Positions 6,798 through 14,096 of a DNA stretch of 19,804 bases are shown here, piece after piece (position 1 is the first letter of the stretch; the number at the start of each line of letters is the position of its first letter). Both the position numbers and the translations under genes were made by a program. This DNA is from an uncultured Faecalibacterium sp. (GTDB lineage: Bacteria; Bacillota; Clostridia; Oscillospirales; Ruminococcaceae): positions 1-19,804 of the forward strand of contig CAKSWU010000030.1 in the NCBI GenBank assembly GCA_934513205.1, given 5' to 3'. The notes beneath the pieces are model-generated. The model saw nothing but the letters and a program-made list of their open reading frames with translations, was not told the origin of the DNA and searched no databases.

Positions 6798-9644
6798 TCA
6801 AAGGTATTTCTGGATGGTCGGCACAAGGATACTCATATTGATCGGCTTTGAAACATGGTCGTTCATCCCGGCATCCAGTGCCGCCTGCCTATCTTCGGAG
6901 AAGGCGTTTGCCGTCATGGCAATGATGGGGATGCCCGCCTTTTGGGGGTCGTCCATCCGCCGTATCTTTTTTGCCGCATCGTAGCCGTTCATCACCGGCA
7001 TCTGGATATCCATAAGGATCAGCCGGTAAGTTCCGTTCGCAGCCTTTTCCAGTATATCCACGCATTCCACGCCATCTTTTGCGCGGTCTACCGTACAGCC
7101 CTCTTCCTGCAGCAGCTCGGTGGCGATCTCTGCATTCAGGTCGTTGTCCTCGGTCAGCAGAATTTTTACACCGCACAGGCTCTTTTCGTCCGCGGGGGCA
7201 GTCTCCCGTTTCGCCTGTGTTTCTTCCTGCGAGGCAATGCGGCAGGGAATGGTCACGGTAAACGTGGAGCCAACACCGATTTTACTTTCCACTTCCACAG
7301 TGCCGCCCATCAGCCCGACCAGCTTTTTCACGATGCCCATTCCGATGCCGCTGCCTTCCACCTTGCTGACGGTGGAGGTGCGCTCCCGTTCAAACGGCTC
7401 AAAGATATGCTTTTGGAACTCCTGCGACATTCCGATGCCGTTATCGGCAACCGTGATCACCGCATTGCACCAGCCCTCTTTTTCGCCGGGGTTCTGCGTG
7501 ATATCGCAGTGGATCGTGCCGCCGGCACCGGTGTATTTGACCGCGTTGCTGACGAGGTTTGTACAGACCTCGGTCAGGTGCGGGATATCCGCATAGACAT
7601 ACGGATACAGCAGATGTGTTGTCACCGTAAGCGTCTGCCCCTTGCCGTCTGCCTGATTCTGGAACATCGCAATGCAGTTACGGAAATCCTTTTCGATATC
7701 CGAAACGGAATATTCGATCTCCGTCTTGTCGTTCTCAATGCGGGCAAGATCCAGAACATTGTTCAGCAGCATCAGCAGGTTCTGTCCGCACACCTGAATG
7801 TTCTCCATGTATTTTTCCAGCTTTGCCGGGTCATCCAGATGCCGGGAGGCAAGGTCTGCGTAACCGATAATGGCGTTCATGGGGGTGCGGATATCGTGCG
7901 ACATATTGAACAGGAAGGTGGATTTGGCGCGGTTCGCGCTCTCCGCTTTTTCCACGGCGACCTGCAATTTTGCATTCAGTTCCTGCGTATCGTTTGCGGC
8001 TTTCCTTGCGGCAGCTTCGGCTTTGCGCGCCTTCTGGAGCAGCTTTAAAATCGTGAGCAGAACAGCTGCAACAGCAATGCTGCTGAGCAGCAGAACCATG
8101 AAGAAGTTATCCCTTATAAATTCGCTCAGGGTAACCTTCCGCGCGGAGCTCTTATACATAGCAATAGAGCCGACAAGCATATTGACCGGCATTGCCTTGA
8201 TCGTTTTGTTCAGGATGGACAGCAGGCTGCTGTTTCCGCCATTGACCGCAAAACAGGATTTTACAGGGTTCAACAGCGGAACGCTGTAAAAGCTGTATTT
8301 CTTGCTATAATTTTCCTCACTGCTGATCCCTGTGATAAAGCAATCTGCCCGTCCGCTTTCAATCAGTTTTACCGCATCCTCCTGTGTATCGCAGTCCACG
8401 ATCTCCCACTGCGGATAATAAAACGCAAGGTACTTTTTCAGGGAGAGACTGTTTTGGGGTACGGCAATGCGGTTTGCCTTGCTCTCGTTAAAGTGCTGTT
8501 TGTTCGTGACCGCCATCAGGTTGGTGGTCCACGTTGTGCTGGTACAGGCAACATGATACTCTTCCGCCAGATTCGGATTCTGGTCGAAATGGAAGATCAT
8601 GTCGATCTCGCCGGATTTCAGCGCATCCAGTTCCGCTTCCTTGCTGTCATAGCCGACCAGCTGGAATTCCAGCTCCTGATTGCCCAGACAGCCTACGGCA
8701 AACTGAATATAGTCCGTGATCGCCCCGGCAAGCTCCCCGGTGGCAGGGTCGTAGGTGCTGACGCCGCTGTCGCTCGTCAGAAAGCCCATCCTGATCGCAC
8801 CGCGCTCCTTGAGCCACGCCTTTTCCTCCCCCGTAAGGAGGGGCATATAATCCAGCGAGAAATATCTCTTATACAGATCTGCCGTATAAAAAGGATTGGC
8901 TTCGTCCAATGCGCGCATGGCACTGTCCAGTTCTTCCTTGAGATCAGGACGGTCTTTGTTGATCGCATAGTAGATGCCGGATTCTCCCACGCGGGTTATG
9001 GTCGAGATGCCACGCTCTGCCCAGAAGGATTCTTCCAGCGAAACAAAACAGTCGATCTCGTGGTTTGCCAGCTTTTGCTTCACATCCTCGTTGTTGGAGA
9101 CGTTGACGTGTTCCGTTTTTAAGCCGTATTTTTCTTCCCACTCGGTCAGCATCACTTCCGGCTCCGTTCCCATCAGAACGCCGATCTTTTTGCCGTCCAG
9201 TGTTTTGAAGTCAGAGGCGGAGATATCTGCGCGCGAAAGGTCGGCATAGAGGTAATATTTTTCCTCCCCCATCGGCTCGTCCGAAAACAGCATCTCCTCG
9301 GCGCGGTCCTCCGTATAGGAAATATCGCCCATAATGTCGATCTCGCCGTTTTTGAGCTTTTCAAAGCAGTCTGACCAGTCGCAGGTCACATACTCGAACT
9401 GCCAGCCTGTGTAGCCGGATAAGGTCGCCAGCAATTCGTAGCCGTAGCCTTTTCTTGCGCCCTTCTCGTTGACATAGTTGAAAGTGTCCTCAAACGAGCC
9501 GACACGGACGACCTTTACAGGGGCGGATTCTGCGGCAGCTTTCACAGGGAGCACAGCTGACAGCAACAGCAGCAGGCTCAGCACCGCACAGACGATTTTC
9601 CGCATAAGCGTCTGCATGGTTTCGCTCATTCCAGAGTTTTTCAT
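6798..9644 (-). CDS. BvgS-like hybrid sensor histidine kinase with two periplasmic-binding domains
   Basis: A 948-residue hybrid kinase with an export signal at about 15-37. Two amino-acid-type (SBP_bac_3-like) binding domains follow, at about 44-263 (GYGYELLATLSGYTGWQFEY; NGEIDIMGDISYTEDR) and 283-495 (SGEIDMIFHFDQN). A membrane helix lies at about 513-537 and a coiled coil at about 538-570. HisKA has MSHDIRTP with H583. The ATPase has N700, DNGIG at 734-738 and GSGIGMG at 764-770. One receiver domain has acceptor D879 with E832/D833, T911 and K933. This is the BvgS/EvgS plan without the PAS and HPt domains; no DNA-binding domain is present. The start is uncertain: ATGs at 9629, 9617 and 9605 are in frame and none has a strong ribosome binding site. 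The gene is transcribed alone. Its kinase core closely resembles that of the other hybrid kinase here. The ligand is unknown, perhaps an amino acid or small polar solute. Confidence 0.92.
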   Translation of the reverse strand: MKNSGMSETMQTLMRKIVCAVLSLLLLLSAVLPVKAAAESAPVKVVRVGSFEDTFNYVNEKGARKGYGYELLATLSGYTGWQFEYVTCDWSDCFEKLKNGEIDIMGDISYTEDRAEEMLFSDEPMGEEKYYLYADLSRADISASDFKTLDGKKIGVLMGTEPEVMLTEWEEKYGLKTEHVNVSNNEDVKQKLANHEIDCFVSLEESFWAERGISTITRVGESGIYYAINKDRPDLKEELDSAMRALDEANPFYTADLYKRYFSLDYMPLLTGEEKAWLKERGAIRMGFLTSDSGVSTYDPATGELAGAITDYIQFAVGCLGNQELEFQLVGYDSKEAELDALKSGEIDMIFHFDQNPNLAEEYHVACTSTTWTTNLMAVTNKQHFNESKANRIAVPQNSLSLKKYLAFYYPQWEIVDCDTQEDAVKLIESGRADCFITGISSEENYSKKYSFYSVPLLNPVKSCFAVNGGNSSLLSILNKTIKAMPVNMLVGSIAMYKSSARKVTLSEFIRDNFFMVLLLSSIAVAAVLLTILKLLQKARKAEAAARKAANDTQELNAKLQVAVEKAESANRAKSTFLFNMSHDIRTPMNAIIGYADLASRHLDDPAKLEKYMENIQVCGQNLLMLLNNVLDLARIENDKTEIEYSVSDIEKDFRNCIAMFQNQADGKGQTLTVTTHLLYPYVYADIPHLTEVCTNLVSNAVKYTGAGGTIHCDITQNPGEKEGWCNAVITVADNGIGMSQEFQKHIFEPFERERTSTVSKVEGSGIGMGIVKKLVGLMGGTVEVESKIGVGSTFTVTIPCRIASQEETQAKRETAPADEKSLCGVKILLTEDNDLNAEIATELLQEEGCTVDRAKDGVECVDILEKAANGTYRLILMDIQMPVMNGYDAAKKIRRMDDPQKAGIPIIAMTANAFSEDRQAALDAGMNDHVSKPINMSILVPTIQKYL

Positions 9645-9780
9645 TATTTTCCAATCTTTCTCCGCCCCAGACGGTCTTATTCCGGTTTCGTTTTCATCCT
9701 ACCGGATTCAGGAAGATGCTTGCAATATCTCGTTCTGCTGTCCGCAGCTTTTTTGAATATATATACCACTATATAACACA

Positions 9781-9809
9781 ATTGTAACATTATAATAAAA
9801 GCGTTTCAA
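9781..9809 (-). promoter_or_regulatory. Promoter of the BvgS-like kinase gene
   Basis: On the minus strand TTGAAA (9809-9804) and TACAAT (9786-9781) are separated by 17 bp, in a strongly A+T-rich patch. Confidence 0.6.
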
Positions 9810-9890
9810 GACTTTTTCTCGTAAAGAGCACTTTTTTAAGGAAGGGGTGCCGGTCACCAAGCGGCAGTCCTTTGAATGGTTGACCCACTG

Positions 9891-9932
9891 ACTGCAAGCA
9901 CCGGCTTCTTTGCGGAAACCGGTGCTTGCAGT
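9891..9932. repeat. Perfect 14-bp inverted repeat upstream of the LytS-type kinase promoter
   Basis: ACTGCAAGCACCGG (9891-9904) and its exact reverse complement (9919-9932) are separated by 14 bp. The right arm ends on the first base of the -35 box. Neither recognised promoter would transcribe it and neither side has a good T tract, so it may be a protein-binding dyad or a relic terminator. Confidence 0.6.
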
Positions 9933-9960
9933 TGCACTTTTCCCGGGAGATTATTATACT
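9932..9960 (+). promoter_or_regulatory. Promoter of the LytS/YesN two-component operon
   Basis: TTGCAC (9932-9937) and TATACT (9955-9960) are separated by 17 bp. The ribosome binding site GGAGGG follows at about 9990 before the ATG at 10003. Confidence 0.65.
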
Positions 9961-10002
9961 TATAAAAAAGGCCGGGTGCTGCAAGGACAGGAGGGAAAGC
10001 GT

Positions 10003-11490
10003 ATGGCACGGAACAAAACCGCGCAGGGCGGTATCTCCCTGCGCAGCAGAGTCACGGCATGGCTTGCCGCAATTTTGCTGGTCACCATGCTTTCCACCGG
10101 CATCGCTACCATGGCGGGGCAGTGGACGGTGCATTCCTTTGATACGCTGCTGGCCGACAACGCCGTCTGCTACACGGTGCAAAACGCCCTCAAGGACGAA
10201 GCACAGGCCTTTGCACGCTATGTGCGCCAGCCTACTTCTGAAACCAAACATGCCTATACCGCCGCCTGCACCGCTTCCGAGCAGAGCCTTGCGGCCCTGC
10301 CCTTCGATTACGCCCGTATCGGCGAGGAGCGCTATGCCCGTACATGGAACCTTTTGCAGGGGTACGCGGGTTACCGGCAGGAGCGGGATGCTTTTTTGCA
10401 GCTTGCGCCCTCGGCAGATACCTATATTGAACAGATGTACCATGTGATGGCACTGCAGGACTACCTTGCCGCGTATGCGCTACGTCTGACACAGGCCACG
10501 CTGGAACAGGAAAACGCCCTTTACAGCAGCACAGAGACCCGCCTCCGGCATCTGCCGTGGCTGTATCTGGGGCTGTTCCTGACGGCAGCCGTTCTGGTGC
10601 TGCTGCTCATCCGGGTGCTGAGCCGTGCGGTGGTGCGTCCGCTGCTGCGGTTAGCGCAAGCTTCCCGCAGCATTGCTGAGGGGGATCTTTCCAGCCCGGA
10701 TCTTCCGGTGAAAAGCGGCGACGAGGTGGGGCGGCTGACGGACACCTTCAACCGGATGAAGCACGCCATGGCGCAGCAGCTGACCACCCAGCAGGCTTTG
10801 CACCGGGAAGAGGTGCGGAACCTTGCACTGGAAAAAGATCTGGAGCACACCCGGCTGGAGGTGCTCAAAAGTCAGGTGAACCCGCATTTTCTGTTCAACA
10901 CCCTGAACATGATCTCCTGCATGGCACGGCTGGAGGATGCTTCCACCACCGACCAGATGATCGTGCATCTGGGCAGTTTGTTCCGGCACAATCTGCGCAC
11001 TAAGCGCCAGCAGATCACGCTGGAAGAGGAACTGGACGGGCTGGAGGACTACATTTATTTGCAGCAAATGCGGTTCGACGGACGCATTACCGTAGAAAAA
11101 AGCATTCAGGTGCAGCCTGCGGCGGTTTTCGTGCCGTCCTTTATGCTGCAGCCGGTGGTGGAAAATGCTTACTCGCACGGGCTCAAGTCCCGCGAGGATG
11201 GCGGACGCATCCTGCTGCGGGCATGGATGCAGGGCAAGGTGCTGGTGCTCACGGTCGCGGACAACGGCAAGGGGATGACCCCAGAGGAGCTGGACGCCGT
11301 GCAAACTAAAATCACCCAGAGCGAGCAGACCGGCCGTAACATCGGTCTTGGCAACATTTCCCGCCGCATCGGGATGCTGTATCCGGGCGGTAAAATGCAG
11401 GTGTACAGCCGCGCAGGTCATGGCACTGTGGTGCGGTTTGAGCTCCCGCAAACGCAGCAGCCGGAAGAAAAGGAGGAGACGCTTTCGTGA
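10003..11490 (+). CDS. LytS/YesM-family sensor histidine kinase
   Basis: A membrane sensor kinase of 495 residues, starting MARNKTAQGG at an ATG with GGAGGG upstream. A first membrane helix (about 17-39), an extracellular helical region (about 40-180) and a second helix (about 184-206) precede a HAMP linker (about 207-260) and a coiled coil. The kinase part is of the His_kinase (LytS/YesM) type: SQVNPHFLFNTLNMIS with H295, followed by an ATPase with N388 in VVENAYSHGL, DNGKGM at 420-425 and NIGLGNISRRI near 446. It is translationally coupled (GTGA overlap) to a YesN-type regulator. In Firmicutes this pair usually senses extracellular carbohydrates or related nutrients and controls the adjacent importer, here probably the TRAP system. 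The extracellular domain is not one I can name. Confidence 0.93.
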   Translation: MARNKTAQGGISLRSRVTAWLAAILLVTMLSTGIATMAGQWTVHSFDTLLADNAVCYTVQNALKDEAQAFARYVRQPTSETKHAYTAACTASEQSLAALPFDYARIGEERYARTWNLLQGYAGYRQERDAFLQLAPSADTYIEQMYHVMALQDYLAAYALRLTQATLEQENALYSSTETRLRHLPWLYLGLFLTAAVLVLLLIRVLSRAVVRPLLRLAQASRSIAEGDLSSPDLPVKSGDEVGRLTDTFNRMKHAMAQQLTTQQALHREEVRNLALEKDLEHTRLEVLKSQVNPHFLFNTLNMISCMARLEDASTTDQMIVHLGSLFRHNLRTKRQQITLEEELDGLEDYIYLQQMRFDGRITVEKSIQVQPAAVFVPSFMLQPVVENAYSHGLKSREDGGRILLRAWMQGKVLVLTVADNGKGMTPEELDAVQTKITQSEQTGRNIGLGNISRRIGMLYPGGKMQVYSRAGHGTVVRFELPQTQQPEEKEETLS

Positions 11491-12278
11491 AGTGCAAATT
11501 ACTGGTGGCAGAGGATGAATTGATCGAGCGCAAGGTGCTGTGCCGGACCTTGCAGAAGTATCTGGGAGACCTGATTTGCCTGTACGAAGCCAAAAATGGC
11601 AGAGAGGCTCTGGAAATTTTTGCCCGCGAAGCGCCGCAGGTGGCGGTGCTGGACATTGAGATGCCCGGCGTCACCGGGCTGGAGGTGGCGCGCAAGATCC
11701 GCGAAACAGACAAAAACTGTGCCATCCTGTTCCTGACCGGCTTTGATAAGTTCGACTATGCGCGGCAGGCGATCTCTGTGCGGGCGCTGGACTATCTGCT
11801 CAAGCCCTACAACGAGCAGGAACTGGTATTCGCGGTGGAGGATGCCATCCGGCAGGTATCGGTGCAGCTGCCTGCCCGCCCGGCACAGCCCCCTGCGCCT
11901 GCAGAGCCCCTCCGCCGGGAAGAGGACGAGGATATGCGCACCGCCATCATCCGGGCGGAGATCAGCCGCTTCATCGATGCCCACTATGGGGAGGATATCT
12001 CCATGCAGGATGCCGCCGCTGCGCTGCGCTACTCCGACGCTTACTTCTGCAAGCTGTTCAAGCAGTGCTTTAAGGTGAACTTTTCGGCCTACCTGAACGA
12101 ATACCGGGTGAACAGGGCGCGCCAGCTGATTTTGGACCCGCGCCTGAGCCTGAAGGATATCGGCGCTGCTGTGGGTTACAGCGACGCCAACTATTTTACA
12201 AGGGTGTTCAAGCGCCTGACCGGCCAGACCCCTTCGGAATACCGCGCAGCCGCAGCGGAAAAAGCGGTACAAGGATAA
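11487..12278 (+). CDS. YesN-type response regulator (REC plus AraC HTH)
   Basis: A 263-residue cytoplasmic regulator. The receiver domain (1-122) has the acidic pair E9/D10, acceptor D56 (VAVLDIEMPG), T84 and K107 (LLKPY). A proline- and alanine-rich linker (about 125-145) leads to a C-terminal AraC-type double HTH (about 152-253) with the typical SDAYFCKLFK and VGYSDANYFTRVFKRLTG helices. It starts at GTG 11487, which overlaps the kinase stop as GTGA, with AGGAGGAG at 11471-11478. It is the partner of the upstream kinase and most likely activates the TRAP operon that begins about 220 bp downstream, where direct repeats precede a weak promoter. Confidence 0.93.
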   Translation: MKCKLLVAEDELIERKVLCRTLQKYLGDLICLYEAKNGREALEIFAREAPQVAVLDIEMPGVTGLEVARKIRETDKNCAILFLTGFDKFDYARQAISVRALDYLLKPYNEQELVFAVEDAIRQVSVQLPARPAQPPAPAEPLRREEDEDMRTAIIRAEISRFIDAHYGEDISMQDAAAALRYSDAYFCKLFKQCFKVNFSAYLNEYRVNRARQLILDPRLSLKDIGAAVGYSDANYFTRVFKRLTGQTPSEYRAAAAEKAVQG

Positions 12279-12286
12279 ATCGGATA

Positions 12287-12345
12287 CAAAAAGCGCTCGT
12301 TCTTTCCCGCCCGTCAGCGGGAGAGAAACGGGCGCTTTTTTGTTT
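12287..12345 (+). terminator. Rho-independent terminator of the two-component operon
   Basis: A long stem pairs AAAAAGCGC (from about 12288) with GCGCTTTTTT (about 12332-12341), continuing inward through CCCGC/GCGGG. A T-rich tail follows. It sits directly after the regulator stop. Confidence 0.85.
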
Positions 12346-12398
12346 TTGCCAGTTTCTTTCGTCCACAAAACACAAAAATTGCACTTGGATACAACAAA

Positions 12399-12462
12399 GA
12401 CAAAATCGTGCTGCGTTTCACAAAATAATCCGGTTTCGCAAAAATGAACGAGTTGTTAAAAT
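12399..12462 (+). promoter_or_regulatory. Candidate TRAP operon promoter with direct repeats
   Basis: A weak promoter can be read as TTTCGC (12434-12439), a 17-bp spacer and TAAAAT (12457-12462). A direct repeat GTTTCRCAAAA occurs at 12415-12425 and 12433-12443, 18 bp apart, with a further ACAAAAT at 12400-12406. Repeats abutting a poor -35 box fit an AraC-type activator such as the neighbouring YesN-like regulator. The promoter call is tentative. Confidence 0.4.
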
Positions 12463-12501
12463 AAAATCACAGAAAAAACGCGAAAAGAGAGGATGCCATT
12501 C

Positions 12502-13527
12502 ATGAAGAGAAGAACGTTTCTGTCGCTGATGGGCGCGGCGGCACTGACCAGCAGCATGATGCTTACCGGCTGCGGCGCAGGCTCGGACGACGACCGCAAG
12601 ATCGTGCGCATCGGCCATGTGCAGTCCCAGACCCACCCGGATCATCTGGGACTGGAAGCCTTCGCCAACTACATCAACGAGAAGTTGGGCGACAAGTACC
12701 GCGTGGAGGTGTACCCCAGCGAGCTGCTGGGCTCCCAGACCGAAATGGTACAGCTGACCCAGACCGGTGCTATCGACTTTGTGGTGGCGTCCAATGCCAT
12801 TATGGAGACCTTCAGCGCCAAATACCAGATCTTCAACCTGCCTTATCTGTTCTCCAGCGTGGAAGCTTACCACGAGGCCATGGACGACCCCGAGGTGACA
12901 GACCCCATTTTCAAAACCACCTCCAAGGCCGGTCTGGAAACAGTGGCGTGGCTGGATGCCGGTACCCGCAACTTCTACACCATCAAGACCCCCATCAACC
13001 AGCCCTCCGACCTGAAGGGTCTGAAAATCCGCGTGCAGCAGTCGCCCACCAACGTGGAAATGATGCGTCTGCTGGGCGGTACCGCTACCCCCATGGGCTT
13101 CGGAGATGTATACACCGCGCTGCAGGCCGGTATTCTGGATGGTGCCGAGAACAACGAGCTGGCACTGACCGATAACGGTCACGGCGATATCTGCAAGTAT
13201 TACTCCTACGATATGCACCAGATGGTGCCGGATCTGCTGGTGGCAAACTACGCTTTCCTGAACGAACTCAGCGGTGAGGAGCGCGCGATCTTTGAAGAGG
13301 GCTTCCAGATTGTGAAAAGCACCGAGCAGGACGCTTGGGAGGATGCCGTGACCGAGGCCAAGGATAAGGCCGAGAACGAGCAGCACGTCAACTTTATTTA
13401 CCCGGACACTGCACCGTTTCAGGAGGCTATGGCCCCCCTGCACGATTCCGTGCTGGCAGCAAACCCGGAGCTGCAGCCCATTTATGACCTGATCCAGCAG
13501 CACAACGCTGCCCATACTGCGGACTGA
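12502..13527 (+). CDS. dctP: TRAP transporter substrate-binding lipoprotein (DctP family)
   Basis: The extracellular receptor of a tripartite sodium-driven TRAP importer; it delivers an organic acid to the DctQM permease. The 341-residue lipoprotein begins MKRRTFLSLMGAAALTSSMM with lipobox LTGC (C24). The n-region has an RRxFL twin-arginine-like motif. Family blocks are clear: FNLPYLFSS at 111-119, GTRNFY with R156, KIRVQQSP with R177 (the usual carboxylate-binding arginine position), MGFGDVYTALQAGILDGAENN with N217/N218. The ATG at 12502 is preferred because AGAGG lies 9 bp upstream; the in-frame ATG at 12493 directly abuts that site. dctQ and dctM follow at once. The ligand is not predictable by eye; C4-dicarboxylates, uronates and other sugar acids are all used by this family. 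Confidence 0.93.
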   Translation: MKRRTFLSLMGAAALTSSMMLTGCGAGSDDDRKIVRIGHVQSQTHPDHLGLEAFANYINEKLGDKYRVEVYPSELLGSQTEMVQLTQTGAIDFVVASNAIMETFSAKYQIFNLPYLFSSVEAYHEAMDDPEVTDPIFKTTSKAGLETVAWLDAGTRNFYTIKTPINQPSDLKGLKIRVQQSPTNVEMMRLLGGTATPMGFGDVYTALQAGILDGAENNELALTDNGHGDICKYYSYDMHQMVPDLLVANYAFLNELSGEERAIFEEGFQIVKSTEQDAWEDAVTEAKDKAENEQHVNFIYPDTAPFQEAMAPLHDSVLAANPELQPIYDLIQQHNAAHTAD

Positions 13528-13538
13528 GGAGGAGCATC

Positions 13539-14093
13539 ATGGAAAAACTGAGAAATACCCTGAACAAGGTGCTCAACCTGCTGGCAGGTCTGAGCATGAC
13601 GGTCATGGTGGTGCTGACCACCTATCAGGTCATCGTGCGTTACATCTTCAATTCTCCCTCCACATGGTCGGAAGAACTGGTGGGCTATCTGTTCGGCTGG
13701 AGCACCATGCTGGGCGCCACCATCGTTTCCGGCGAGCGCGGCCACATGAACATCCCCGTGCTGGTGGATCGGTTCAACCCCACCATGCGCAAGGCGTTCC
13801 ACATCTTTGCCGAGGTCATCGCCTTCCTCTTCTCCGCGACCATTCTGGTGTTCGGCGGTTTTCAGGTGTCCAAGCTGGCCATGGGGCAGCAGACCTCCTC
13901 GCTGGGCGTTGCCGTGGGCGTGTTCTACTGGGTCATGCCCATCTGCGGCGTGATCATTCTGGTGTATTCCGTGCTGAACATTATCGGTATCGCCAACGGC
14001 TCCATCTGTCTGGATACCCCGGAGGATGCAGACTTTGCAAAGGTGGAAGCCGAAATGGCTGCCGATGCCGACAAGGAAAACAAGGAGGACTAA
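13539..14093 (+). CDS. dctQ: TRAP transporter small permease (DctQ family)
   Basis: The small membrane subunit of 184 residues, with four predicted helices (about 12-36, 46-66, 88-110, 124-150). The DctQ signature VIVRYIFNSPSTWSEEL lies after the first helix, and ERGHM after the second. It starts 12 bp after dctP behind GGAGGAG. The C-terminus is an acidic, charged tail (about 158-184). It partners the DctM protein encoded next in the membrane. Confidence 0.93.
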   Translation: MEKLRNTLNKVLNLLAGLSMTVMVVLTTYQVIVRYIFNSPSTWSEELVGYLFGWSTMLGATIVSGERGHMNIPVLVDRFNPTMRKAFHIFAEVIAFLFSATILVFGGFQVSKLAMGQQTSSLGVAVGVFYWVMPICGVIILVYSVLNIIGIANGSICLDTPEDADFAKVEAEMAADADKENKED

Positions 14094-14096
14094 GCT

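Larger units (their letters stand above)
9645..10002. other. Divergent intergenic region
   Basis: No gene is supported. It contains the promoter of the BvgS-like kinase (9781-9809, minus strand) with a leader of about 130 nt, a perfect 14-bp inverted repeat (9891-9932), and the promoter and ribosome binding site of the LytS-type kinase (9932-10002, plus strand). Confidence 0.6.

Noticed and set aside
4527..9644. ABC transporter operon around the solute-binding protein
   Set aside because: No ABC permease or ATPase gene lies on either side; the coupled gene is a histidine kinase.
9790..9900. A short minus-strand reading frame between the divergent kinases
   Set aside because: It overlaps the -35 box of the BvgS-like kinase promoter and lacks its own ribosome binding site and any recognisable domain.
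9910..10002. Upstream extension of the LytS-type kinase to a TTG at 9910
   Set aside because: It would begin upstream of the recognised promoter and inside the inverted repeat. The ATG at 10003 has the ribosome binding site and gives a normal N-terminus.
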